DNA from: Ignavibacteria bacterium
GTDB lineage: Bacteria; Bacteroidota; Ignavibacteria; Tepidaquicellales; Tepidaquicellaceae
Length of the DNA: 27,433 bases
Reading direction: 5' to 3'
Assembly (NCBI GenBank): GCA_016704345.1
Contig: JADJAH010000032.1
Location: 1-27,433, forward strand
Program-made: the position numbers and the translations under genes
Part shown: positions 17,621-27,325 of the stretch, in pieces
Numbering within the stretch: position 1 is the first letter of the stretch
How the letters are laid out: each line of letters starts with the position of its first letter
Notes under the pieces: generated by a model
Databases searched by the model: none
What the model saw: the letters and a program-made list of their open reading frames with translations, nothing else
What the model was told of the DNA's origin: nothing

Positions 17621-18113
17621 TATGCTGCTTCAAAAATTAGGACAAGAGTTAAGGTGGAATGAATTTACTTGTCAAGAAAAAATAAGGTAAAAGGGGAAGC
17701 AGAGCAGGCGCAAGTTCGGCGCAGACTTCAAGGCAAAAGTAGCAATTTAAGCTCTTAAGGTTAGCAGTACAATAGGGGCTGAAAAGAAATATCAGCTTCA
17801 TTGAAACCAGATCACTTTGTGGAAGAAAGGAGTTTCCGGAGAATTCGAGTGTGGTATTTGAGAAGACCAAGAGGCATGTTGGTTATGGAGAAAACCGAGA
17901 AGGAGAAGGAATAGTTTTACAACGGACAGGAAGAATACTTCAGCTTTTACAATGAAGAAAGATTCTTTGAGAATGTGGGATATAAAACACTCGGAATGAT
18001 TTTCAAAACAGCGGCTTAGCAAAGAAAAGGCAAAATAAAAAGAACAAAGATCATGAAAACAAACCCAACTTTGCTTAAAATCAAGAATAGTCCTGAAAAG
18101 GCGATCCAGCGCA
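17621..18113 (+). mobile_element. Shortened IS3-type element, copy A
   Basis: About 493 bp. The left part matches the start of an IS3-family OrfA in decayed form (KQSRRKFGADFKAKVAI at about 17700-17750). The right part is the very end of an OrfB integrase: FYNEERFFENVGYKTLG then MIFKTAA and a stop at about 18019. Everything between (most of OrfA and OrfB, including the DDE core) is missing. The ends are imperfect inverted repeats: left TGCTTCAAAAATTAGGAC, right (reverse complement) with TGGATCGCC...CAGGAC. It shares the same internal junction with copy B, including GAAGGAATAG followed by TTTACAACGGA. I saw no target-site duplication, so the outer edges are approximate. Confidence 0.65.
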
Positions 18114-18161
18114 GTGCGTACATTTTAACATTGAACAAATAGTAAAGTATAACTTAACATT

Positions 18162-21100
18162 ATGAGAATACTTCTTCGAGTTGTCGTCATTTTAATTATT
18201 ACAACAACTTTATTTGACAAAGATTGTGAAGCACAATGGGTACAGACAAACGGACCTTGTGGGGGATATGTTCTATGTTTTGCAGTATCGGGAACTAATA
18301 TATTCGCAGGAACTTGGACCAGCGGCGTATTTTTACCAACAAATAACGGAAGCAGCTGGGCTTCGGTTAATAATGGATTAACGAATTCAAGTGTTTATTC
18401 TCTTGCAGTATCTGGAACAAATATATTTGCAGGAACTTGGGGCGTCGTATTTTTATCAACAAATAACGGCAACACATGGACTGCAGTTAATAATGGATTA
18501 CCGAATTTTCTATTCTTTCTCTTGCAGTATCGGGAACAAAATATATTCCGCAGGAACGGTGGTGGCTTATTTTTATCAACAAATAACGGCAACACATGGA
18601 CTGCGGTTAATAATGGATTAACGAATTCATATGTTCAATCTCTTGCAGTATTGGGAACAAATATATTCGCAGGAACTAATGGCGGAGTGTTTCGCTCAAC
18701 AAATAACGGCAACACATGGACTGCGGTTAATAATGGAACAAATAACGGAAGTAGCTGGACTGCGGTTAATAATGGATTAACGAATTCAAATGTTCAATCT
18801 TGCAGTATTAGGAACAAATATATTCACGCCAGGAACTTCTCCTTCGGCTTATTTATATCAACAAATAACGGAAACACCTGGACTGCGGTTAATAATGGAT
18901 CAACATTCAAATGTTAAATCTCTTGCAGTATTGAAACAAATATATTCGCAGGAACTTGGTACGATGGCGTATTTCGCTCAACAAATAACGGAAGCAACTG
19001 GACTGCGGTTAATAATGGATTAACGAATTCATATGTTCATTCTCTTGCAGTATCGGGAACAAATATATTCGCAGGAACTAATGGCGGCGGCGTATTTTTA
19101 TCAACAAATAACGGCAACACATGGACTTCGGTTAATAATGGATTAACAAATATATATGTTTATTCTTACAATATCGGGAAAATAAATATATTCGCAGGAA
19201 CTAATGGCGGAGTGTTTCCGCTCAACAAATTACGGAATCAGCTGGACTTCGGTTAATAATGGATTAACGAATACAGTTTGTTTATTCTCTTGCAGTATCG
19301 GGAACAAATATATTCGCAGGAACCAATGGCGACGTATTTTTATCAACAAATAACGGAATCATTTGGGCCCGCGGTTTATAATGGATTACCAGGAGTTCAT
19401 CTGTTTATTCTTCTCTTGCAGTATCAGGGACCAAATATATTCGCAGGAACTTATGAAGACGGCGTATTTTTATCAACAACACTTGACTGCTGGATATAAA
19501 TCAGGGATTCAATATTATTCCAGACGTTAAATCATTATTGACAACTAATGAATACATATTTGCTGGAACTAATGGACAGTCTGTATGGAAAAGACCTCTT
19601 TCGGATTTTATATCCCTCCAAGCACCAACTAATCTAGCTTATGATACGGTTAACAACCGCCTCGTCTGGACATTAAGTATATCAACAAATGTTACAAATT
19701 ATTTAGTTTATAAAAAAGGTACCGACAATATGGAAATCAATAGCAGATAGTGGAGGTATGCTGAATTCAACTGCTAATTTTTATAATATTCAAACCAGTG
19801 GGTTTAACTATTATAAAGTTGCTGCTATAAGTAATTCAGGAGATACAGCAAAAAGCGATTCGATTTTATGTAAATCCAGGGTTATGTGTTAAAAAATGGA
19901 ATAGTGGAATCATCGAGCCATACAAGATCAAAAAACACAGTTTTAGTTTTGGAAATACAACTGCTAATAGTGGCCATCATCAGCATACTCTCACTACAAT
20001 AATTATTCACAGCCGCCATATCCACGTGAATTGTTCATGAAAAAAGAGGGTCCTTTTTGGGTAACTAAAATACATTCAAGAGCATTTTCTGATTGGGAAT
20101 TGTTTACCGATATTTTTGGGAAATGAAAACTGTTACCTGCATCATGGCTCAACCCTCCACAAACCGGTGATGTCTTTAATAAAAAAGCGGTTGATATTTT
20201 GTATTCCTCGTTAAGAAATAATCGCTTTTATGATGGTTTGATAAGTGATTTCCCCGGAGTGTGCGTAGGTTTTTCAATAGCTTCAGCTTTATCTTTCGCA
20301 AAAAATGCTTCATTTTATAATCAATTTCCGGTGATGAATAATGTTGATAATTTGTATGAACTTAATTTGTCTGGAGCGAATGGAAATGAAATTAGAAAAG
20401 TGATTAACCATTTAGGAGCTATTAATTATATAATACCTATGCCACGTGAAACACAATCTACTTCCCCACGGGAATATTTCACGATATATTGTGAATTCAC
20501 TATCAAAGGTTATGAGCATAATGAGAAACAATTTAAAATGGCGTTAGGATTAGCCAATGAAAAAAGATGGTGATGAAGTTGCTGTTTGTTTCCGTATGCA
20601 GTTGAAAGGATACAATTGATAACAATAACTTTTATATATACATTTACGATAGTAAAAGACCGGAAATGAAAACAGAAGAATATTGATAAATACGAATACC
20701 GATAATTGCACTTATGAAGATTACAATCAAAATAAGTTGAAATTGTATGCTGAGATAGACAAATATTTAGGAACTCAGAAATTACCCGGAATTGTTGGTT
20801 TGGAATTTAATAAAAACAATTCCGGAAATATTTTACCCCTTTATTTTCTTCAAATAAAAATTCAATATTAATTATTGATCCTATAACAACTGATACAATT
20901 GCTGGATTTAGAAATTCAGATAGTACATTGTATGGAGATCTAGATAGAATTCTAATTCCTATGACAGATGGAAGATTTAATATACCTCAATCCTATTATA
21001 TTCCGCTTCAAAACACAAACATTTTAATGAAGGATTTGGTGAATGATTCCTCAGGGGTCTTTGTTTCCTATTTTGCAGACACTAACACTTTTATACGTTA

Positions 21101-21842
21101 TGAAAGATATGATTCTATTTCTCCAGATCAAACTGACATTTTACGGATCTTCAATGGTTCGCTTTCCATGTTTAATCCGGATGCATTTGTTAAAAAATCA
21201 ATCTTACTTCGATAATTTCAAGCAATAGAACTATAAATAATCAAAAAACATTTGAAGTAAATAATTTTGGATTAAATTACCATGATTCTGTTTCATCAAT
21301 TATTGTTGATACATCCAAAATGAAATTAAAAAATTATGGTTTACAATCATCTTATGATTTGAGTTTAATATATTCTGATTCCAACACATCAAAATATTTT
21401 AATCACATAAATATAATCATTCCGGAAAATTCTTCACACATTGTTTCACCTGTATGGGATAGTGTTTATACTCAACCGGTTCAAATATATGTTGATATTG
21501 GAAACAACGGAACAATAGATGATACATTAAGGCTAATAAATATTATTACAAATGCAGAGGAAGTCTCAGTTTCAATGCCCGATCGGTATTCCTTGCACAA
21601 AATTATCCAATCCGTTCAACCCGTCAACTTTGATTAAGTACAATATTAAGAGTGACGGATTGGTAACATTGAAAGTTTATGACGTACTCGGAAAGGAAGT
21701 TGTTTCATTGGTGAACGAATTAAAACAATCCGGCAGGTACGAAGTCGAATTCAACGGTTCAAACCTCGGCAGCGGGATTTATTATTACAGATTGCAGGCG
21801 GGAGAATACAGCGAAACAAAGAAGATGTTGCTTTTGAAATAA
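18162..21842 (+). CDS. Large T9SS-secreted repeat protein with Fn3-like and putative cysteine-peptidase-like regions (many frameshifts)
   Basis: The ATG at 18162 opens a signal peptide ending near CEAQ. From 18240 to about 19490 come about ten propeller-like repeats (separate entry). A Fn3-like domain follows (LAYDTVNNRLVWTLS ... NYLVYKKG, then FNYYKVAAISNSGDT, about 19620-19870). Next is a region with RELFMKKEGPFWVTKI and then PGVCVGFSIASALSF (about 20250-20300), which resembles the active-site helix of papain-like folds, and later FYIYIYDSKRP and ILIIDPITTDT; a matching catalytic His was not found. After a further domain (to about 21580) comes the T9SS sorting domain NPFNPSTLIKYNI ... KKMLLLK (21609-21839). 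At least ten frame changes break it, yet the order of domains is continuous, so I read one gene of about 1200 codons. Confidence 0.7.
18270..19490 (+). repeat. Ten tandem repeats of about 120 bp coding propeller-like units
   Basis: The phrase CTTGCAGTATCGGGAACAAA or a close variant recurs at about 18280, 18400, 18520, 18640, 18795, 18920, 19043, 19165, 19288 and 19415. The translated unit is about 40 residues: SLAVSGTNIFAGT, then GGVFLSTNNGNTW, then TAVNNGLTNS. STNNGNTW is an Asp-box-like turn (SxxxGxxW) with Asn in place of Asp, as in BNR/sortilin-type propellers. Near 18735 one unit holds an extra inserted half-unit. The high DNA identity among units suggests recent expansion by slippage or recombination, and would also make assembly here error-prone. 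Confidence 0.85.
21588..21842 (+). other. Type IX secretion C-terminal sorting domain
   Basis: The last 80 or so residues of the large repeat gene carry the type-A T9SS signal: NPFNPSTLIKYNI, LVTLKVYDVLGKEV, SGRYEVEFNGSNLGSGIYYY and TKKMLLLK just before the stop at 21840-21842. The frame changes near 21605, splitting the usual QNYPNPFNP start. The domain directs the protein across the outer membrane to the surface, where it is normally cleaved and anchored. It is the best taxonomic marker in the window. Confidence 0.9.
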
Positions 21843-21857
21843 CATGCAGACTTAAAC

Positions 21858-22613
21858 ATGAAATCAACAATTTGCTTTTTTGTTTTCGGCTTTTTGATTG
21901 CAAACATTGATCCTCTATATTCTCAATTTCACTTTGATGTTAAGTATGCAGCGAGAGATATCTCTGATCAAAGAAAGCTGTTTAAAAATGCAAATGTAGA
22001 AATAGCCATAATTAGTGATAACTCCGATTTTAATGAGAAAATAACATTTGATAGAGATGGCAAGATCTTAGAGAAGATGAGTTATCTATCAGGCGACGAA
22101 GATACTGTTGATGGAAGATCAATCTATGAATATAATATTGAAGGAAATCTGATATCGATTAAATTTGAAAGTGGTGATGCCATGAGACCCGATGAATTCA
22201 TTTATGACATTAATGGAAATGTAGTAAGATACATATCAGAAGTATGTGATGAAAAATTTAAATATAATGATGACAATGAATTGGTCAGTTCCGAAATATT
22301 AAGTCAGGCAATTGAGAAATCTGCTATTGAACTGGTTAAGTACGAAAATGGAAAGATTCTTGAGATTAAGACAAAGTGTTGGGATGAAGGTACAAATGCT
22401 CCTTATGTTTACTCAAGAACTAAATTCATTTATGATATGAATCAGAGAATGACGGGTATATTGCAAATTGACGGAAATTGCAATACCGGAATAGAAAACA
22501 TTAGTGCAGAAACAACTGTTGAGTACAATGAACGTAATTTACCTTTCAAATATGTAACAAGAAATAGTGCTGGTGATAGAATTGATGTAATAATAAAATA
22601 CAAACATTTTTAA
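21858..22613 (+). CDS. Secreted YD-repeat-like protein 2
   Basis: An intact 251-residue frame. A signal peptide (MKSTICFFVFGFLIA ... PLYSQ) is followed by repeated beta-hairpin-like units: ITFDRDGKILEKMSY, IYEYNIEGNLISIKFE, FIYDINGNVVRYISE, KFKYNDDNELVSSEI, LVKYENGKILEIKTK, FIYDMNQRMTGILQI and VEYNERNLPFKYVTR, each about 20-25 residues with Y-x-x-N/D-G at the turn. This is the YD-type pattern found in RHS-like secreted proteins. It starts 15 bp after the T9SS gene. It has no catalytic domain and no sorting domain, so it is probably periplasmic. Being whole, it is the best reference for its broken relatives. Confidence 0.8.
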   Translation: MKSTICFFVFGFLIANIDPLYSQFHFDVKYAARDISDQRKLFKNANVEIAIISDNSDFNEKITFDRDGKILEKMSYLSGDEDTVDGRSIYEYNIEGNLISIKFESGDAMRPDEFIYDINGNVVRYISEVCDEKFKYNDDNELVSSEILSQAIEKSAIELVKYENGKILEIKTKCWDEGTNAPYVYSRTKFIYDMNQRMTGILQIDGNCNTGIENISAETTVEYNERNLPFKYVTRNSAGDRIDVIIKYKHF

Positions 22614-22631
22614 CCTAATAATTCGCGATCA

Positions 22632-23764
22632 ATGAAAATAATTTTGTTGTTCAGCATAATTGTTTTGAACTTCTTTAACTTCGGAACCTATGCTCAAGAA
22701 AGTAAGAAAGCAAATCCACAAATGTCGAAGTCCGATTATTCTGAATATGACTACTATGAAGAACTTAGAATTGAAAGAAAAATTAAAGGAGTAAAAGTTT
22801 CTTGAATACTCGGGAGACCATCAATTGACACAAGTTTCACATTACAATCGAGATGGATTTCTTGAAAAAATTGAAGCTTATGGCGGAAATGAAAATCCAC
22901 CGTGTAAATTCAGAGAAATCATTATTTCTAACCTATCCGGCAGAGGAGACCTCAATGGAACTGAGGTACTTTATAACTGCGGTATTAAATTTAATGAGTT
23001 TCCCTTTTCAATGTGATTCCATCCGATTTCTATAATCTACGTTTTGAAGAAAATATCACAGAAAAAATATCATATATATTTGATAGTCAAAACAAGCTGG
23101 TAGAACAAATTTGGGTTTGCCCTGACTGTAGCTCTCCAAACGGCACAATACAAGATAAGCTTAGAGATCAGTTTGATACAGTTAAGTTCATTTACAATGG
23201 CGACAAAGTTGTGAAAATAGAAAACGAGAATAAATCATACACGAAATCAGATATAATGAAAAAGGACTTAAATCGAAGAAGCATTATTTTGAGAAGGATG
23301 GAAATTCAGCGAGTTACAATATTGAGATACTTGAATATGAATTCTATGAAACTGAAGACACGAATGAAATTGATGACGGTTTCATCGAATACTTTGAAAG
23401 GTTCAAAACAGCAGTTTTACAGAATGATAGAAATTCAATTTCTCAAATGACACAATGGTCAGAAGAGAATGGTGGTTTTTTAAGTATCGGGGCTAGATCA
23501 CAAGCAAGTTTCATGAACAATGTTTACGAACTACTCTTTGGCAAAAGCGACTGGAAAAATACTATTGCCAATATTACTGTTGACGAAAGAGTTACGACTG
23601 AATACGGTGAAATTTACCTTTCAAAAACCGATCCGAAATTGTTTGGTTTTGGCGATTTTGAGATTGTTTACATTTTGGAAAGGACAGGCAATGCTCTGGT
23701 ATTCAAGAAAATTAATGATGAATTTAAGTTAGTAGCTATGATGTACACAGGAGAAGGAGATTAA
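22632..23764 (+). CDS. Secreted YD-repeat-like protein 3 with C-terminal domain (frameshifted)
   Basis: A signal peptide (MKIILLFSIIVLNFFN ... TYAQ) is followed by SEYDYYEELRIERKIKGV, nearly the same as in the gene at 26345. A shift near 22803 leads to VSHYNRDGFLEKIEAYG, another near 23014 to LRFEENITEKISYIFD and SQNKLVEQIWVCPDCS, a third near 23250 to RYNEKGLKSKKHYFEKDG and IEYFERFKTAVLQNDRN, and the reading then runs to 23764. The last 120 residues form a separate globular domain (FIEYFERFKTAV ... ALVFKKINDEFKLVAMMYTG), with the helix-then-sheet pattern of small NTF2-like or related exported domains. Three indels are needed. It is likely the full-length model for the damaged paralog at 26345. 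Confidence 0.65.
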
Positions 23765-23801
23765 TTCATGAAAGCCAAGTAAGTCCTCACACCATGCTGT
23801 T

Positions 23802-24039
23802 CTTCATGCTCCTCAATATTTGATAAAAGGTTGGGTCTGAAATAATTTAATTGTAAATTTATATGAGACATGGGTAAGAAGAGAAGGCTCACGCTCAAAG
23901 CAGCGTTCAGGACTAATCTAACTTGATATTCAAGATTGCGCCTTAGCATTAAAAGGAAAAAGATAGAAGAACATGAATCATGAAAACAAATCCAACTTTG
24001 CTTAAGTTAAAATTGGTCCTGAAATTGGGGTGCAGTGTA
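23802..24039 (+). mobile_element. Minimal IS3-type derivative, copy C
   Basis: About 238 bp. Its left end (TGCTCCTCAATATTTG at 23807), an OrfA start-like stretch (ATGGGTAAGAAGAGAAGG at about 23870) and its right end (from about 23941, with GGTCCTGAAATTGGGGTGCA) all align with copies A and B, but almost all coding sequence between them is gone. It is best seen as a further deletion of the same element; its edges are approximate. Confidence 0.55.
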
Positions 24040-24107
24040 CCAATGCACTCAGTCGGATTGTATAAGTATGTTACACACCTTTTCTTTTATTAACTAAATA
24101 AACTAAA

Positions 24108-24503
24108 ATGAAAAAAATAATTACAATTTTCTTGTTGTGTATTCTTGGGATAAGCTGTTCTGAAAATACAAAAGAAGTTAAATCATTAGATTCCACTAAA
24201 TCCCAAACTAAAAAGAAATAAATAAAGATTCCGAAAGTAAGTGGACAAAAAATTTGACACATGAAAATGCAAAAAATACTGCTATACAGTTACTAACGAA
24301 AAAAAAATTGCAAGTTGGGAAATTGGGATGGTTTAATGAAAATATCTGAGTATGAAATACATGGAAGGGCATCTATATTTAAGTGGATTGGTGATAGTGA
24401 TAAACTCATATTTGGAAGCTTTATCTTTCATAGAGATATTGATGATCGTTGGGTTCTTGATAAAATATATTTTAGTTATGATCCATTCCGATTAGATGTG
24501 TGA
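24108..24503 (+). CDS. Small lipoprotein of unknown function (two frameshifts)
   Basis: The ATG at 24108 gives a signal peptide with lipobox LGISC (Cys17), then a polar Ser/Lys-rich stretch to a stop at 24219-24221. The protein continues in another frame (NKDSESKWTKNLTHENA, about 24222-24350) and then in a third (ISEYEIHGRASIFKWI ... FGSFIFHRDIDDRWVLDK) to 24503, about 130 residues in all. Both changes lie at A runs. The last part looks like one sheet of a small exported domain. It lies between two IS derivatives (copies C and B). Confidence 0.5.
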
Positions 24504-24548
24504 ACGACCCTGTTTTTTTAAAAGTCATAGATGAGTAAAAAATTACCT

Positions 24549-25041
24549 TTTACTGCTCCCCAAAATTAGGACAAGAGTTGATGTGGATTTAATCAACTTG
24601 TCAAAAATCAAGGACATGGGAAAACAGAGCAGGCGCAAGTTCAACGCAGAATTCAAGTCAAAAGTAGTAATTGAAGCTCTTAATGAACGCAGCACAATAG
24701 AGGAGCTGGCAAAGAAACATATGCTTTATCCAAACCAGATTAATTTGCAGATGAAGGAGTTTCTGGAGAAAGCCAGTGCGGCATTTGAGTAGAGCAAGAG
24801 GATGTTGGATATGAAGAAAAGCGAGGAGAAGGAATAGCTTTACAACGGACTGGAAGAATACTTCGGGTTTACAATGAAGAAAGATTCCATGAGCATTTGG
24901 GATACAAAACACCAGGAATGATTTTCAAAACAGCGGCTTAGCAGTGAAAGAGCAACTAAAAAGAACAAAAGATCATGAAGATCAAAAACAAACCCAACTT
25001 AACTTTAGTCATGATTGGTCCTGAAAAGGGGGTGCAGCGCA
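24549..25041 (+). mobile_element. Shortened IS3-type element, copy B
   Basis: About 493 bp, the same length as copy A. It codes the first 55-60 residues of an OrfA transposase from 24616 (GKQSRRKFNAEFKSKVVI, ELAKKHMLYPNQI, a helix-turn-helix region), then after a stop at 24790-24792 and the deletion junction the end of OrfB (YNEERFHEHLGYKTPG, MIFKTAA, stop at about 24941). The ends are imperfect inverted repeats: left TGCTCCCCAAAATTAGGAC, right (reverse complement) TGCACCCCCTTTTCAGGAC. The DDE catalytic core is absent, so it can move only if a full-length relative supplies transposase. Confidence 0.7.
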
Positions 25042-25332
25042 TAATAACAAGTATTTATTTGCAGTTAATTCTTGCGTTAACTATGCTAACCTTCTTTGTT
25101 TTGTATGTGATAGGCACAATGGTAATTATAAATTGTCGTACATTACATACTATCCATAGGGTAGAATCTGTAGCGGTTGATGATCTTGAAAATGAAACTG
25201 GCTGGATGAGAATACTGATATTATGGCAAAGAAATTAGGCGGAGATATTATTTTCAGAGAAATGCAAGTATATTTTTTGATGTTGTTGACGGTGAAGTAA
25301 AACTGATGAATTTTCATTATTTGTTTGGATAA
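25042..25332 (+). pseudogene. Remnant of an exported protein next to IS copy B
   Basis: No start codon belongs clearly to this piece. Protein-like segments are VDDLENETG (about 25170-25200), ENTDIMAKKLGGDIIF (about 25210-25257) and SIFFDVVDGEVKLMNFHYLFG ending at 25330-25332, in three frames. The upstream part reads as either a hydrophobic helix or a Tyr-rich piece, depending on frame. The 5' end may have been removed by the element. Family unknown. Confidence 0.3.
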
Positions 25333-25378
25333 GAATTCTCAAATATTAATGCAGCAAAAACTTCTTTAATGTTAAATT

Positions 25379-26200
25379 ATGAAATCTTGTTACGAAATAA
25401 TTTTGTTTTTCCTTCTCTTTTTTTTGGCTCGAACCGGTTTTTCTCAGCTCACAGGAACAGGAAAGATGTATATCCCATCAGGCGGCGGTTACTTTAAGGT
25501 TATGGAGATCCATGAATGGAGCGAAGATGACACAAAGAACTATTTTGGCAAATATGAATATATTTACCCTGCCTACGATGAATTTGGTGAATGGGCTGGA
25601 GATGGCGTCAGTGATGAAATGTCAGTTGTTTTTTCAAACGACTCTGTTTACATAAATTCCAAAATGCAGGTAGAAGGTTGGGGTGAACCTGAAACAACGA
25701 TACGGAAGTTTCAATATCCTTTGGATTTTGTGAAAAACTTTGGGAAATTTGTTAAGCTGAACTATATGGACAGCAGCAACAGAATTGTTACCACAAAAGG
25801 AATACTTACCATTTCGGGAAATGAATTTTGTAGACTTTTATGAAAAGTCTCCTGACGCAGGAAAAAATGCATTTTATTTATTTAACAGGACATTGCGCTT
25901 CAATTACAGTGTAGATGAATTTAAGGCAATGTTTCCTGAATTTGTATTTTCTGAAAAGGACAATACAGGAAACGATGTTTATAATTATTCTAGTTCTAAT
26001 TCAATAGATCCGGACAATATTTGATTGAGGTTATATTCAGTCAGAGTTTTGTCAAAAAAGTACGGATGACTGGACAGAGATCAGAACTGAAGATTCAATA
26101 GTTTCGATAAAATAGATTCAATATTCAGGATGAATTTTTCACAAAAAGGAGTACGGATATTGAGGATATATACTTCGTTTTATGAAAAAATGATTTGAAC
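25379..26200 (+). CDS. Secreted protein of unknown function (frameshifted, degraded 3' end)
   Basis: A signal peptide (MKSCYEIILFFLLFFLA ... GFSQ) leads to a well-formed beta-rich region, GTGKMYIPSGGGYFKVMEI, then YIYPAYDEFGEWAGDG and VSDEMSVVFSNDSVYINS, in one frame to 25843. A shift near 25825 gives FVDFYEKSPDAGKNAFYLF and FKAMFPEFVFSEKDN to 26024. Beyond that only scattered pieces remain (LIEVIFSQSFVKK near 26024-26065, IDSIFRMNFSQKGVRI near 26115-26160), so the end is a guess. I recognise no family. Confidence 0.55.
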
Positions 26201-26241
26201 CAAAATCGTTTTTGGAGAAACTACTTAGTAATAATTTCGCG

Positions 26242-26276
26242 AAAGTAATTATTGATTTAATCAATTATTTTACTTT
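26242..26276. promoter_or_regulatory. AT-rich inverted repeat upstream of the 26345 gene
   Basis: A 15-bp perfect inverted repeat with one central base (ATTGATTTAATCAAT, 26251-26265) is extended by outer arms AAAGTAA (26242-26248) and TTACTTT (26270-26276). It lies about 70 bp before the next start codon. It could be an operator or an end-of-transcript hairpin of the gene before it; the absence of G/C in the stem argues for a protein-binding site. Confidence 0.3.
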
Positions 26277-26344
26277 GGATCTTTTAAGCTAATATTTCCA
26301 AAATGTTAGTCCTAAATTATCACAGGAATTAAACTTTTAAAATT

Positions 26345-27325
26345 ATGAAAAGATTTAATATCACCATTTACATTACGCTTGCTCGCAAGTTGCTTAAGCA
26401 TATATTCACAAAATAGCAAACAGGCTAACTCAGGATATTCTAAGTTGAACTTTTCGGAATATGATTATTATGAAAAGCAGAGATTGGAAAGGAAAGAAAA
26501 AAAGATAAAAGTAATTAACACATATTCTTATTTTGATGATGCACTGGAAAGAAAAGATTATTTTGATGAAGAAGGGTATTTAAGAAAAAGCGAAAATTAT
26601 TATACCTCTTTTACAACGGGAGAGTAAAAAATAATTTCACAAATTGATGTTACAGACTATAATACAGTTGGTCAAATATCAGGCATCTACCAATCTTCTG
26701 ATGAAATGAATGGTGAAATCAAATCAACTTTTGAGAATCTCAGTCTGAGTAAGTTTCATGAAACGGATTTTCTCGCTGGAGAAGGACCTATAGATTCTGT
26801 TGAATTAATTTTTGATGAGTCCAGAGATTAGCCGAGAAGATATTTGAAAAGGGATTTTAAAAGTTTGCATTCAAGATTGGTATTGATTTTAGATGAAAAT
26901 GGGAGATTAAAGAATCAAAATTTATCCCAACAAAAGTTCACCCGGTAATATAAATACTATTATAATGACTTAGGTCACTCAGTGAAAGAAGAGTTCATAC
27001 AGGTTTCATGGGGAGATAGAGTTTTTGGACAAACTTATAAATATAAATTTTATGATGCCGAGGAAAAATTTATCTGGCAAAAAGATCAATGTAAGCGCCT
27101 ACGAATATCAGACTTCAACTTAGACCTTGTAGTGGGATTATATTGAATTCAAGACTTATGAGTATGATGGTCTACACGTTTGTACATAATGGAACAAATA
27201 CTTACACTTTCTATTCAGATGATAATAAAAACTTGGCTATAATTAAAACTTTGAAAGTACGACTTATACCAGATGATACATATTTTGCTAATATAAGATT
27301 TGATAAGTTGGGTTTATGCAACTGA
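26345..27325 (+). pseudogene. Secreted YD-repeat-like protein 4, badly disrupted
   Basis: The ATG at 26345 begins MKRFNITIYIT; a one-base shift near 26378 gives LLASCLSIYSQ and then SEYDYYEKQRLERKEKKI, matching the protein at 22632. The frame then has two in-frame stops (TAA at 26625, TAG at 26829) with good sequence between them (IISQIDVTDYNTVGQISG, FLAGEGPIDSVELIFD) and after them (SRLVLILDENGRLKNQN). A further frame carries YYYNDLGHSVKEEFIQV and KFYDAEEKFIWQKD (about 26955-27090), and a last piece ends at 27325. It is a paralog of the 22632 gene in an advanced state of damage; the 3' limit is uncertain. Confidence 0.5.

Noticed and set aside
17649..18022. Minus-strand frames over IS copy A, also present over copy B
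   Set aside because: The opposite strand carries recognisable transposase ends, so these are antisense shadows.
18270..19490. CRISPR array, suggested by regular repeats
   Set aside because: Period is about 120 bp with no unique spacers, and the repeats are translated as one continuing protein motif.
22632..23764. Polymorphic toxin or RHS effector system for the YD-like genes
   Set aside because: No toxin domain, no RHS core motif (such as the PxxxxDPxG segment) and no immunity gene is visible; the units are short and the proteins small.
24975..25238. An 87-codon frame starting inside IS copy B and giving a hydrophobic protein
   Set aside because: It begins in the element's non-coding tail and runs across its right end; the hydrophobic part may be a chance reading, and another frame of the same stretch is equally protein-like.
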